DNA from: Botryosphaeria dothidea
Lineage: Eukaryota; Ascomycota; Dothideomycetes; Botryosphaeriales; Botryosphaeriaceae
NCBI GenBank assembly: GCA_011503125.2
Contig: WWBZ02000001.1
Span: 3,410,001-3,474,000, forward strand
Reading direction: 5' to 3'
Length of the DNA: 64,000 nucleotides
Position numbers and translations under genes: made by a program. The first letter of the stretch is position 1; each line of letters begins with the position of its first letter. Below, one piece after another: positions 1 through 11,153 of this stretch. Under the pieces are notes generated by a model. That model made no database searches and was not told the DNA's origin. It saw only the letters and a program-made list of their open reading frames with translations.

Positions 1-511
1 AGGCACTGTTTGCTCCGCCAAGGTTAACAAAATTGTTAGAATAACCATCAGGGCATTTAGCAGCCTTGGCGGCATCTGAGATTGCTGTGCTCGCTCTGAA
101 GGCACTGGCACTGCTCAAATCGATGCTGTACTTGCTGGAAATGGTGGGTTGAGGATCACATGCGGCACGCCTCTGGACACCAGCCAAGTCACGCTTGGCA
201 GCCGTGGGAGTAGGCAATGCGGTGGCCTCACCTGCACCATCACCAGCAGCGTTGATTGCGACGTCGGTAACAGCCGGGAAAATACTGAGAGGGGTCTCGG
301 ACTGGGCAGCTGCCACTGCAGCGATGGCTGTGGCCGCAGCGTACGGCACATCTTTTGAGGACGTTGAGTAAGTCGGGATCTCTACATTGGCCAAGAAGTC
401 AAGAGGCAGAGCGTCCGGAGTCGGGTTGACATTTGTGGGCGTCTCAGTGGTCGATACTGGTATAGCGGCAGCCAAGCCCGCCAGAAGGGGAAGAATTGCG
501 GAAGAGTGCAT
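1..511 (-). CDS. secreted protein, 5' part (runs off left edge)
   Basis: Reading from the ATG at 511 toward position 1 gives 170 uninterrupted codons, so the C-terminus lies outside the window. The protein starts with a short signal peptide (MHSSAILPLLAGLAAAIP), followed by a Ser/Thr/Pro/Ala-rich propeptide-like stretch. Near residue 105 there are dibasic sites (AAKRD and VQRR) that look like Kex2-type processing sites. The following part (CDPQP... then CPDGYSNNFVNLGGANSA) resembles the start of the mature domain of fungal proteins often annotated as fruit-body-specific protein A-like, where a GYTxxFxNLxxxNNA motif is typical. Function is unknown; extracellular location is inferred from the signal peptide. 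No intron is needed within the visible part. Confidence 0.7.
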   Translation of the reverse strand, partial: MHSSAILPLLAGLAAAIPVSTTETPTNVNPTPDALPLDFLANVEIPTYSTSSKDVPYAAATAIAAVAAAQSETPLSIFPAVTDVAINAAGDGAGEATALPTPTAAKRDLAGVQRRAACDPQPTISSKYSIDLSSASAFRASTAISDAAKAAKCPDGYSNNFVNLGGANSA

Positions 512-3500
512 TTCGAAGGAGTGACGAGTCCTGACGGACAACCCAGGAGGGAGAGAAAAGACAAGCAGACAATGCCGATGGAGTCCGATGTAAGCTTTGC
601 AAACTATCTACCTACTTATAAAGAAGTAAATTGACGCAGCTGAGCTCTCAATCTCCACAGATGCGAACGCCCCCCAGCATCCACATGCTCGGTTACGGTG
701 ACTCCGGACGCTGAAGCCATGGTGGAATAGCTTGGCCAATTCATTCCCACCACATCCGCAGAGCCATTCGGAATAAGTAGGACTAACGGAACAGTTCCAT
801 CTTCTCAAACAGCCCATCAGCCAGCCTCGGGAGGAGGGCGCAGAAGGAGCAGTTTTAGCCATGGCGCGGGGCTGGGGGCGACATTATTATCCGGGCCTCT
901 AACTAATTACGGGCTGAAATGGGGTCCAAAGTGTATAGCTTTGACAAGCGCTTAGACGGAGAGACTTGGCTGTTATGGCAGTAGGCCCGAGTACTTTTCC
1001 AGTTGTGACATTTGGTCCCTGAAACCGGTGGAGGGAGTCAGCCATGTGGCTGAGGCTGAGCTTCAAACCACCAAATGCATACGGCAGCCAGGTTTTGACT
1101 CCGTTGATGCCCTTGTGACCGAGTCTCGCACATTCTTGGGGAAACAGACGATGACGTTGTAGAAACAAAGAGGCGCTGTTAGAAGAATTGATGCGATTCG
1201 CGTTTCTTTTGCTGTGCTGATGGTGGCATGAGCTTTCGCCTTCCCTGGTTCGGAAACGCCACGAATCCTACGCTTGCTTCAACGCTTGAATGTGGTTAGT
1301 GGGACAATCGGCTCATTCCGTGTTCAAGAACAAATCCTCGGTGCTTTCCAGCTGTGTTGACATGCCAGCAGCACCTTCAAATATCCAAAATTGTTTCGTC
1401 CCGGCCCCAAAGACTTCCTTCGCGCACCCATCCAGATATTTGGGCTCCTACAGAATGAAACCAATTCCCAGAGTATCCCTATGATATTACTCCTTTTTGA
1501 AAATAAAGCAGATGACTGCCATACAAGCAATTCACGTGCGCTGTAGAAGTGCAAAGGCCAAGAGAGACGTCTTCGGCTCTCTGTTATATCTCCCTACAGT
1601 CTGAGAACGAGAGCCCAGAAAGAGCAGCACCATGACATACACAGGTAGGCAAGCAAAGTTTGACGGCAGGTCCCTGTTTTCCTTTCCGCCCAGTGGCAAG
1701 CAATACCACGCGGCCGTGCCCCTCGCTCTGTCAAGATTTTTTCATTTTCCAATCAGGCTGTCTACCAACACTTCTGCTGGTCATGCTTATCAGTAAAATC
1801 TGACGCTGCGTATAATCGTGTTTCTTAAGTAAGCATATGCAGCTCGAGCGTAAATCGTAGAGCATCTCACTGCTTGGTAAACCTAAAAGCACATTGAGTT
1901 AAGCGGCCAGGAGGAATGGGAAAGTAAACGCTTTAAGTTCGGTTGTGTAGAGGGATACCTTTTCCATGATTCAGGTACAAGAAATCACATAGATAGTCCT
2001 CTAGATATATGTACCATTCAAATTCGATTAAGCTCTTAACGAATGCAAATGAACGGATATAACTGGATATAACCATGCCGACCATCGACGAATATTATAA
2101 AACAGTAAAGCCACACTGACAGCATATACCATGGAAAAGCTAATTCGAGCTTCTAGAGATGGGCAGCTTCAGAGCGCACTTTATCGGTGGAAGCATAGAA
2201 ATAGCATACGCTTCCTCGTCCACTATGAACCATCACACGATCAACATCATAGCACAATTTAACTTCACAACACTGAAGAGGCACACCCTCGTTGAACACC
2301 ATCATTCTCATACCAAAACGTACGACCGTCTCTCATCTTTGTCTATCCAATCATGTCCATGTAACAAAATAAAAAACCAAAAGAGTAAGCCTCCGTCAAC
2401 AATCTTTCTCGAGTGATTCGAACGTTTACAATCTTTAGGCGCACTCAAAAAGAAGTGATAAGTGATAAGCGTTCAGGCTCGGTGTTGAAGAGAGTATATA
2501 TGTGTGATGATGTTGATGTGTTCGGTAGAGAGGTGTAGTAATATAGAAAAATAAGAAGAGATAACAAGTCTTTCAAAAGGAGATCCGTATCATCCGTCCA
2601 TCCCAACCACCCATCCAGCCAAATCGTCCGTCATCACGTCTTTATTCTCCACCAACAACACGACATCTACCGTCCCACCCTACCCAACATTTTTCCATGT
2701 TCCTCCGTCCGTCCCATCCTTCCATCCATCCGAGCGCAAATCCCCCGGACGCCAACGCTTAAAACCCAACAACAAGGACGCACAACAACACACTGTATGG
2801 ATACACGGAGAAAGAAGAGAGAAGTGGGTAGAGATAAAAGAACAAGGTAGAAAAGCCTCTCTGCCACTCGTTTTCCCAAACCGCCCAGGCTCATTTCCAG
2901 AGTCTGCAGCGATGCGGAGAAACAGGAAGAGAGAGACCGTCGGGTAGGTAGGTTTTAGATGTTTGTGTGTTGCAGTGCGGAAAACAGTAAAACAAAAAAC
3001 ACAGAGTAGAGAGTTTAGTCTTTTCATGTTCGTTCCAAAAAAAAAAAAAAGTGCTCAAGAAAGGACAACGTAAAACATGTAGCGCGACAGGGGGATTTGT
3101 AAACGCAAACAGCACAGAAAACAAGAAAGCGTTCATGCAGATAAAAGGACAAAGGCCACCCCGTCATACAACGATCCCAAAGACACGCACCGAAATACGT
3201 AGACCAGCTTTTTTCTTCTTCAACTCGAATCTGCACTCTCACTTTACCTCCTTTCCCAATTTTCATTCAGCCTAACATTCCAGTCAGGAAGAAGCAAAAC
3301 CGCAAAACGAAAAAGGTATCCATACGAGGTTCGAACAAGACAAGAAGAACCAAAAGGAGGAAACTGCTCTTCCTGAAGCGGAAGAGCATAGGTAATAAAA
3401 AAAGATTAAAACGAGAGCACAATCTTGCGATGGTGTCCCCTGACTCATCCGATAATTATTCAGACACAAGGGTTCTCGGAGGCCTTTGTCTTCAGAGTCA

Positions 3501-3542
3501 TTCGGCAGAAGCCAAGTCTTTTTTTGTTTTTAAAAAAGATGC
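512..3542. other. intergenic region without a supported gene
   Basis: Short ORFs only, on both strands, with no recognisable domain. The part from 2.5 to 3.5 kb probably includes 3' untranslated sequence of the AHC1-like gene. It contains a tandem GATAAG pair (GTGATAAGTGATAAG at 2455-2469, matching the core bound by fungal GATA factors) and an A14 tract at 3037-3050. Confidence 0.5.
3037..3050 (+). repeat. A14 homopolymer
   Basis: Fourteen consecutive A residues, in the region downstream of the AHC1-like gene stop codon. Confidence 0.95.
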
Positions 3543-5510
3543 TCACTTCCTCGACGAGCCGGCTTTGGGCACAAATCCCTCGACGCTCTTCGCTCTCCTT
3601 GCGTCTCTCTCAACATCACTGCCATCCTCAACGACGACGTTGTCAACACCGAAATCCTCGTCCCGCATGGTCACGCTACCGCCATCCTCCTCATCATCAT
3701 CATCATCCTCATGGTCCGTAACAAGACCAGGAGCGGAATCCAATGTATGGGGGCTCAACTCCATAGTCGGAGACTCCAGATTGCCACCAGCAGTGCTGCT
3801 TGCAGAACTGTTGGTGTGCTGGAGTGTAGGAGGAGCGCCGGAAGCCGGGTGCAGACCAGTGGTGGCAAGGGAGGCCGGTGCCATTCCGCCACGAGCCGGT
3901 AGACGGCTAAGTGGCGGCCCGCGGGGCTTGGCGTCAGATGAACCCTTCTTGACGGAAGCGGTAGATTTCGGAGCGGTACCCGGAGATTGCTCGGCATCCT
4001 CGTCACTCTCCTCGGTGTCCATTTCAGCCAGGTCAACCTTGGTGCGAGCAAAGTCAACGAGTTGGTTCAGGTCGCCAGCGAAACCCTGCTTTTGCAGCAG
4101 AGCATTCATGTAAGGAGTTTGAGGCGAGGGCACAAATGAAGAGCTTGGCATCTTCGGCTTGGCATCCGGGGTCTGTACATTTCCAGAAGAAACAGGCGCA
4201 TCTTTCTTGGGCAATGCACGCGGGGGCAGCCGCTTTGACTTGGTAGGAGGATTCGACTTGATGAGCGGGTGGACGAAAGGTCCGTTGAGGTTGGGAGCAG
4301 CAGTGGCGGCAGGGGTTGAGGGAGTGGCTTCGCTGTTAGGCAGCACAACGCCCACTTCGTTGACGTCGACAGGAATACCGCACTCGACGGCAGCCTGGTC
4401 GTGGCTTTCGAACTTCTGGTTGTGCTTGATGCGACAATGGTTGAGGAAGCCTTGGGTGTTGGAAAAATTGCTGTGCCGGCAGTCGGGATGGTGGCAGAAC
4501 AAGCGCACCCACTTGCCGTCGGTCGAACGCTTGTGCAGCAAGGGATCGATTTTGGGAGCCGAAGGGTCGCCCAAAGCTTGGAGCTTCGATCCGGCGGAAG
4601 CACGTGACGATCGCGATTTTCCAGCCATCGGCAGCTCGGCTAGGCTTCCCCGAGTCGCGCGTCCCTCGGATAGGCCAGCGTGAGAGCGACCACTGGAGTG
4701 CAGGCTCGCAACCGGTACGGAGTCGAACTTGGGATCCGGGATGAGCCACTTCGCGTAGTGACGACTGTACGGACCATCCGTCACGCCCCAAGGCGCAGGG
4801 TGCTCGGGAGTCGTGAAGCCTTGCCGAGGCTGCAGCGCAGGACCCACGCCGCAACTGACGTCCGTAGACGCCGCATCCGTTCCAGGATACGGAATCAGCT
4901 GACAGCGACGAAGCTGCTCCAATGCGACCTGGCACTTCGCAAGCTCCTGCTCAATCAAACGAAGCTCGTTGTGCTTGAGCAGGATTTCCTGGTTGAAGTG
5001 CGTCTCAATCGCAGTTTGCAGCGGCGAGTACACGGTCGGATCCGCCTCGACGGCGTTCGTGGGTGCTGCGGACTGCTCCTCCTGAGTCGTGGAGCTTGGC
5101 TGCGAGCTCGGAGAGGGGATCGCTGTAGGCATTGAATCCGCACCTTCAAGCTTGATTTCGGACGGCTTCGCCTCGTTTCCAGGCGCGAGCGCGTCGCTGG
5201 GCTTCTCCGAGCTCTTCACACGTGGCAAGGCTGCCGGCGCAGGCGTCAGAGCATCCACGACGGGTCTTTCGGGCTTTCCTATCTCAACCACAGGGCGCAC
5301 CGCGTTGCCGTCGGCGTACTTCCACTTCTTAGAGACATGCTGCGGGCCGTAGGCGGGTGGGCAGGGCTCAGGGCTGTCTGTCCTCTTCCGCTTCAGCTTG
5401 CTCAGCAGAGGGATATCGACGACCGGACGCTGCTGCTTGACCTGGTGGAACTGGGCCTTGTCCATAGCCGGGTTCTCGGTGCTCCATGGTAGGCGGAAGA
5501 CCGAATGCAT
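3543..5510 (-). CDS. AHC1-like C2H2 zinc-finger protein (ADA/SAGA-type HAT complex component)
   Basis: Single-exon ORF of 655 codons. The N-terminal part is Pro/Ser-rich with a conserved-looking start (RPVVDIPLLSKLKRKR). Around residues 175-205 there is a predicted helical segment (HFNQEILLKHNELRLIEQEL), possibly coiled coil. At about residues 338-362 sits a C-x4-C-x13-H-x4-H zinc finger (CHHPDC ... GFLNHCRIKH), followed by a conserved SHDQAAVECGIPV segment. This arrangement is that of the fungal AHC1-like zinc-finger family, linked in yeast to the ADA histone acetyltransferase complex. The C-terminus is acidic, with a DHEDDDDDEEDGG run coded by a GAT/GAG repeat, and ends in a basic patch. 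Assignment rests on the zinc finger; a YEATS2-related zinc-finger protein is the main alternative. Confidence 0.65.
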   Translation of the reverse strand: MHSVFRLPWSTENPAMDKAQFHQVKQQRPVVDIPLLSKLKRKRTDSPEPCPPAYGPQHVSKKWKYADGNAVRPVVEIGKPERPVVDALTPAPAALPRVKSSEKPSDALAPGNEAKPSEIKLEGADSMPTAIPSPSSQPSSTTQEEQSAAPTNAVEADPTVYSPLQTAIETHFNQEILLKHNELRLIEQELAKCQVALEQLRRCQLIPYPGTDAASTDVSCGVGPALQPRQGFTTPEHPAPWGVTDGPYSRHYAKWLIPDPKFDSVPVASLHSSGRSHAGLSEGRATRGSLAELPMAGKSRSSRASAGSKLQALGDPSAPKIDPLLHKRSTDGKWVRLFCHHPDCRHSNFSNTQGFLNHCRIKHNQKFESHDQAAVECGIPVDVNEVGVVLPNSEATPSTPAATAAPNLNGPFVHPLIKSNPPTKSKRLPPRALPKKDAPVSSGNVQTPDAKPKMPSSSFVPSPQTPYMNALLQKQGFAGDLNQLVDFARTKVDLAEMDTEESDEDAEQSPGTAPKSTASVKKGSSDAKPRGPPLSRLPARGGMAPASLATTGLHPASGAPPTLQHTNSSASSTAGGNLESPTMELSPHTLDSAPGLVTDHEDDDDDEEDGGSVTMRDEDFGVDNVVVEDGSDVERDARRAKSVEGFVPKAGSSRK

Positions 5511-7300
5511 GGCGTGGTGAGGGGTTGCGACCGCGATGCAACGGTCATCTGAAGGCGTGAGCAGCGTTGGTTGGCGTGGGGGCTGGGGTGGTGATCGCGG
5601 ATGCGGTGGTTGCGCGACGCGACGTTGGGTGTCGCAAAGCGGTGACGATGTCTCGGCAGCGGGCGGGTTGCGAGGCAGCGCGCACGTCAGTTAGGGGGGG
5701 AAGAGGGAGCTCAGATATTAAAGTTGCTGGGCGCAGATCGCTAAAGAGTGGAGAGAAGAGAAGGGCCGGTTGGCGGTGCAGCGTGCAGTGTGGGTGGTGG
5801 CCAACACGGTGGGCAGGCAAGCTGCGGGCGGTGGGAGAGGTGCTGCAGCGGCCGGAGGACAGAGCTCCTCCTCAGCAGGGCGAGCTCTGGGAGAGCCTGG
5901 GGGGCGCAGATAGCGGGAGAAAACGGAAAAGCTCGGGGACTAGGCGCGCGATGCGCAAAAGCAGAATAAATAGAGCAGGCAGGCGTGCTGCAGAAGGAAA
6001 GCTGCGGACGGGCGCGCGCGCGAAGCTGGTGCTTGGAGCGCTGGGGGAGGGAACAGCTGTCGTTGCGTTTGGGCGATTGCTGCTGCTGCGGGAGGGTTTG
6101 GGAAGAGAGATGGGATGGCAGCTGGAGATTGAGCGACGAGCGAGCGCCCTCGGCGGCCGATGCCTGGGCGGCAGCAGGGGGGGCTAGCGGCGATACGGCA
6201 CGCCATTGGTTTGTCAGGGGCCAAGCTGAGCCGTGCGCCGCTGAGCTCGCCCTGTTAGCCTACGTGATGGCTATGATGCTTCGAGAACGCGGAATGACAG
6301 TCGCACGGAAACCGCGCCCTACCCTGCGAGCCCAGCCTGCCCTGCGCCGCACGCAGAGCTGCCCGGCGAGCAACCGGCCCAGCGCAGGCACGTCGCCCAG
6401 TGCTTGCTGCTCGCCGTCGTCGTCGTTGCTGCGCCCGCCGCCCGCATTCTTTGCGGGCAACCGCACACCCGCGGCGCCCGCGCGCCCAGTGCTTCGCAGC
6501 TCGGCAGCCATGTCATAAAAGTGGATACGCGATAGCTGTCATCGGCCTCAGGCCCTCAAAACGCGCGTTTGCGACACCATGAAACTCAATTCCGTGCGGG
6601 AAACGTGACCGGCGCCGTCTCGCTCCTGCGACGCTTCATGCCGCTGCCTCGCCGTCCGGCAGGCGTCCACAATCTCAACCTCAGACTGCTGCCGACTCAT
6701 CGTCTCAAGCTTTCCCGTTGCTTTGGCCCTAGCTGGAGAGCGCCCGCGCAACTGCCCGCGCTGATGCCAGCTTGACGCACTCCACTTTCCAGCGCAGGCT
6801 GGCTGCACCAACAACAACCCACCGCGTCCACCGCTCTTCGCTAGCTAGCCATTCCTTCCTCTCCCCAGCAGCGCGGCCGCATCCGCATCCGCACCACGTC
6901 CGCACGCATCGCCAGCACCCCAACTCCACACGGCCGGCCAAATTTGGCCATGGAAAATACGCCGACTTGCGGAAAGCTTGCGGATAGCGATCTCCCACCC
7001 TGATGGCCCCGGCCAATCACCTGCCAACACCCGCGCCAGCCTGCCGCGCTAGTCTCGATCGTCCCGTCGACGCCGGCGCCCGCTACTGTTGGTGCATGCG
7101 TGCTCCTGTCTTCCCCGTGCTGGGTATCCTGCTCACCATTCACCACCCACGTCGGCGGCGAGTTCTGCATCTGTGAAGAAAAAAGCCCCCAAAGCTTGCA
7201 GCAAGGCCGCCCACGACGCCGCTCAGCCAATGCACGTCGTAGAATAGTGTCTGGACCGTAACGCTGGCAGCGTGAAGAGTGACTGAGTCCTGACCAATAT
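5511..7300. other. GC-rich region upstream of the AHC1-like gene
   Basis: Many overlapping GC-driven ORFs on both strands, none with a domain I recognise. It should hold the promoter and 5' leader of the AHC1-like gene and the 3' end of MLH3. A CG/GC alternating run lies near 6010-6022. Confidence 0.5.
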
Positions 7301-10300
7301 TTATTGTTCTTGCGCCCTGTCTCCCTTACGCCAGCGTTTAAACGCCTCCACGAACCCGCTTTTCCTCTCCGGTTGCCCGCCTACCGCGCCAGACCCTCCA
7401 CCAAAGCCCCCCAAGCCCCCGGCCACATTAGACCCCGGGTCCTTAAAGCTCTCGTCTCTCCCTTGATCCACTGTGGTCCCCAAATCGACCAGCGGCACCA
7501 TGCTTGGTCTGCCGTGCGCGCACTGGAAGGGAAATGCGCATCTAGCCAGTCGCGCGACAAGTTCCTGACACTGCGCCACCGACAATGCGTCGTTGAACAT
7601 GATGGCGCTCCTGCAGGCCCGTGAGTTCAGTAGCTCCAACATGCCCTGCGGGCACGAGCCGATTTCAGCCAGCCAGGAATGCGGCTCTGCCTTAGTGTTT
7701 ATCGATCTGTGTTCCGGTGCTGTGGATTTGTTTGTGCGTCTGGCCGCCGCCGATTGCGTGCGATCTTCTGCTAGCTTCCAAGCCTCGGAACGAAGGAGGG
7801 ACAGCAGTAGCTTTGGGTCTGTCTGACATCGTTCTGACACTCCCGGCGGTAGCGTCCTGACGATGAGAATGTGTCGAGCGCCGGATTGGTTGAGGTCGTA
7901 GACGATTCCCCAATCAGCAAAATACCCCGCATACATGTCCAGCAAGCGCGCCTCTTGGGCAGAGACTTCAGAGTACACTGGGTCAGAAATGAGGCTGGTC
8001 TTGATGCGTGACATGTGACCGAGGTTGGAGTGGCATTCCACATCTTCGGGTGAACAAGGTAAACACAGCTCAGCAAACAGCTCTTCAACCCGGCAACGCT
8101 CATCGGCAGCATGCTGGTCAATAATGACCAGCAACCTCTTGTTCTGAATCATTGAGGGATCCGAAGTGGTTGTAGCTGGTGATTTGGTTGCTTCCATGAC
8201 TACCAAAATAAACTTTCTGTCAACTTGGGCTACCACTTCGGCCTTTCTCAGTGCTTGCTTCGAGAGTTTGTTCTGCCCGATCGCGGAGGCTTCAGCGAAC
8301 GCCTCCTTGATGCTGCTTTGGCAACCGTGTCCTTTGCGGCCGTGGAGCAGTGTATTTGCCTCGTCACTGAACCCGTAAAGATTGACTTGTGGTATGGCAG
8401 AGGTTTGCGGGCGGAAGACAGGGTTGTCCCACCCGCCCAAAAAATCTTCCAGCCACGTCTTTCCCCCGCTTTTACTGCGAATGCCTGCAGGATTACGCGA
8501 GAGACTCAAAGACTTGTTGAAGCTGCCAGATATGCTGGCTGCTGTTCTTGAAGATGACAACGGCGCCAATGCAGGATGCTCCACGTCTTTATCTATGACT
8601 GTTCCTGTGCGAGAGTTGACGGTGTGAATCTCATTTGTATACGGATCAGTCCAATTCGTTGACGCATCTTGATTAGATTCTTCACGGGGGTCGTGCATTG
8701 TTTCGTTGAACTCCGTGTCGTCGGGAACACCCACGTTCCGCACTGTACTTGCAGATCGATGAAGTGACCCAAGTTCCCCTGGCATGACAGGGTCTGTCTG
8801 GAAGAACGAGGAAGCAATTCCGTCTTGGCCAGGTGATGCGCGGGCCGAACCGGGCTTTGAAACGGTAGCTGATGCAGTCCAGGACTTAGGCTGATTTGCA
8901 GTTGATGCTGAAGACGGCTTTTTCGAACTCCAGACATTTTCGTAAAATGTCGAGTTTCCACTCTTGATTCTGCTCCAATCACTCGGCACTGGTGTACTCT
9001 CTGGATTGGTTGCAGAATTGGCGTTGTTCATACGTTCATCGGGCCTCTTGCGTTTTTTGCCTGTGGGAGACTTCGTTTCTGCTGTGGTGCCAGCAGACTC
9101 GTTGAGCCGAGGTTGCACTTGCAAATCCTCTCGTTCTTGTGATGCGGGAGTCGATGCACGACTTGAGACTGATTCTGGTCTGCTCCCCGCCTTTCTTGGT
9201 TGACGATTGCGGGGTCGAAAATGCTGAACTTGAAGCCATTGAGTGACCATCGCCCTCAGGACTTCCAAGATGGGATGTAGCTTGGACTCGGAGCCCAGTA
9301 CGTCGTCCTCATTGGCTCCAGAATCTGCAATGCGGATGTGCAGACAGAATTTTGGCCATCTATCAATTCCCTTACGGCCGCCTCTAAGCTGTTTGATCGT
9401 CGGTCCATCCGTTTTGTATCGCTTATCTTGTGCCCGGCGTTCCTTTTCTCTTTCGTCAAGTTCGGGTTCATCATCAACTACCCCAAAACTAGAGTTGTTG
9501 AATAGGCGATTAATCTCGTCAAATAGCTCGTTGTGGCCTTCATCGGAGAATATTGGCTTGATGCCAACTGATAAAAATTGGACAGACTTGCTTGGTGCAG
9601 GCTTCACGGAGATGGCGCCTTTGACTGATATTGAATTTGTCGAGGCAGAAGCAGGTACCCAGGAGGCCCACTCATCTGGAGTGATGTAGGAGGCTTGAGT
9701 TAACGTGGCGATGAGGGGCCGTAATGCAGCATGAATCTTCCTCGTATCCCCTGGAAGTTTCTCCGTCAATGAAACGGGCTGCTTGTGGTTCGCACTCAAC
9801 GTAAGGGTTCGGTTGCTCTCGAAGTCTCGGAGGTGGAGAGATACCGGATGTTTCCACGCAAGCAACGACCCGGAGATAACTTTTTTAAGGGACTCCCACT
9901 GACGCTCTTGCTCGCCTCGGTCATCTAGTAAAGTAGCACGCTGCTTTACGCGGACTGGCATGCTGCCAAAGAGATCTCTGATCGTAACGCGAGTGCCATG
10001 GCCACGAAAGCTCAGTTCCTGCTGCCGTGGAGCGGGGATCTGACGAGAGATGACCTGGGATCTATGCAGAATAACGGTGTTGTGTGACCGATACTGGAAG
10101 TGGTGCGACGTAATTGTCAGGAGGGACAAGGCAGCCAGAGATGCAAGAAAGGTTCCATGACGACCGTGGACTGGTTCATGGCTGTCATGCTTGGAAGTGC
10201 CTGGCTGATGTGAGCTCCAGCGTACCCCGCAGCGTGGGTGAGACTTACAGTACGGTCTCCCAAGGCCCCCCTCTTCTCTGAACTCTGAAGGGAGGATTCC

Positions 10301-10528
10301 AAAACCATCGTCCTCAATCGTGCATCCACCGCGCCGAACGTCCACCGAAACCTCGATCCTTGTTGCACCCGAATCAAGGGAGTTCTGGACAAGGCCTAGT
10401 ATCACGGTGGCGAGGCTCGTGATCGCGGTCGAAGATTTGATCTGGGCAACCACATCTGGAGGCAGAGGAGCAATTGGTCGCTGGGAGCGTTGGCGCGGAG
10501 TCACATTTTGCTGAGGTTCAAGATTCAT
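7301..10528 (-). CDS. MLH3: DNA mismatch repair protein MLH3 (MutL homologue)
   Basis: The open frame has 1075 codons, but 10201-10248 (48 nt) is best read as an intron: donor GTAAGT, acceptor CAG. Splicing gives PYCTSKHDSHEPVHGRHG, restoring the GFRGEAL-region counterpart expected in fungal MLH3 and a protein of about 1059 residues. The N-terminal GHKL ATPase domain shows LVQNSLDSGATRIEV and DDGFGI. The C-terminal endonuclease domain has the full DQHA-x2-E-x4-E metal motif (DQHAADERCRVE, about residue 787) plus ACRSAIMFNDALS and CAHGRPSMVPL. MLH3 pairs with MLH1 as MutL-gamma, acting in meiotic crossover resolution and minor mismatch repair in the nucleus. At the position of the usual general-base Glu (ELVxNS) this protein has Gly (GLVQNS). 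Confidence 0.93.
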   Translation of the reverse strand: MNLEPQQNVTPRQRSQRPIAPLPPDVVAQIKSSTAITSLATVILGLVQNSLDSGATRIEVSVDVRRGGCTIEDDGFGILPSEFREEGGLGRPYCKSHPRCGVRWSSHQPGTSKHDSHEPVHGRHGTFLASLAALSLLTITSHHFQYRSHNTVILHRSQVISRQIPAPRQQELSFRGHGTRVTIRDLFGSMPVRVKQRATLLDDRGEQERQWESLKKVISGSLLAWKHPVSLHLRDFESNRTLTLSANHKQPVSLTEKLPGDTRKIHAALRPLIATLTQASYITPDEWASWVPASASTNSISVKGAISVKPAPSKSVQFLSVGIKPIFSDEGHNELFDEINRLFNNSSFGVVDDEPELDEREKERRAQDKRYKTDGPTIKQLRGGRKGIDRWPKFCLHIRIADSGANEDDVLGSESKLHPILEVLRAMVTQWLQVQHFRPRNRQPRKAGSRPESVSSRASTPASQEREDLQVQPRLNESAGTTAETKSPTGKKRKRPDERMNNANSATNPESTPVPSDWSRIKSGNSTFYENVWSSKKPSSASTANQPKSWTASATVSKPGSARASPGQDGIASSFFQTDPVMPGELGSLHRSASTVRNVGVPDDTEFNETMHDPREESNQDASTNWTDPYTNEIHTVNSRTGTVIDKDVEHPALAPLSSSRTAASISGSFNKSLSLSRNPAGIRSKSGGKTWLEDFLGGWDNPVFRPQTSAIPQVNLYGFSDEANTLLHGRKGHGCQSSIKEAFAEASAIGQNKLSKQALRKAEVVAQVDRKFILVVMEATKSPATTTSDPSMIQNKRLLVIIDQHAADERCRVEELFAELCLPCSPEDVECHSNLGHMSRIKTSLISDPVYSEVSAQEARLLDMYAGYFADWGIVYDLNQSGARHILIVRTLPPGVSERCQTDPKLLLSLLRSEAWKLAEDRTQSAAARRTNKSTAPEHRSINTKAEPHSWLAEIGSCPQGMLELLNSRACRSAIMFNDALSVAQCQELVARLARCAFPFQCAHGRPSMVPLVDLGTTVDQGRDESFKDPGSNVAGGLGGFGGGSGAVGGQPERKSGFVEAFKRWRKGDRAQEQ

Positions 10529-11153
10529 AGAGACCAGCGCGCAGCAAAGCTTGTCAGCTTCGGCTCGAGGGTTCGCAGAATGCTACCGCTCGCGGCTGAT
10601 GCTGTGTCGGCGGGCGGAGCAGCGGAGAGCAGACGGGATGCAGAGGCGGAGCGAGTCGTGCCGACAAATGAGCGGCGCGAAGCTTGCGCAGGCCCGAGAG
10701 GAAAAAAGAGGGCCGATGAATGGAGTACGAATCGGTGGAGGGTTTTCGGGGTATGACGCAAGCGCAGACGCATTGGCGGCCGCTTTGGCTGACGGCTGCT
10801 GCTGCGCGTGCTGGCCAGAACAATGCTCCGCCACACGACGCAGCGCAACGCGTAGCGCTCCGAGAGGACCACCGGGCGCGCGGCTCTGCGGTTCGTTGTG
10901 GAGGTGGAGCGGGCAGAGCGTCGGGCGTGGAGGAGCGTGTCTCGGAGCGGCTTGGCGATCACATTGAGGCCTGGAGGCCGCTCGAGGCTGCATGCGGTCG
11001 ATCCGCACTGGGCGCCACAGTCACGGACTCGCTGTGCGCAGCTGGACACGCCTGTCTCCCCATTGCTACCTGAGGCGAGCAGCTGCCTCCAGACTCGCTC
11101 CACACCCGCAGTGAACCTCTCCAACGGCGACCGTCACTCACCGGGGTGCCAAG
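10529..11153. promoter_or_regulatory. divergent intergenic region between MLH3 and the next gene
   Basis: 625 bp separate the two start codons of divergently transcribed genes, so promoters of both should lie here. It is GC-rich. I see no clear TATA box or factor site. Confidence 0.45.
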
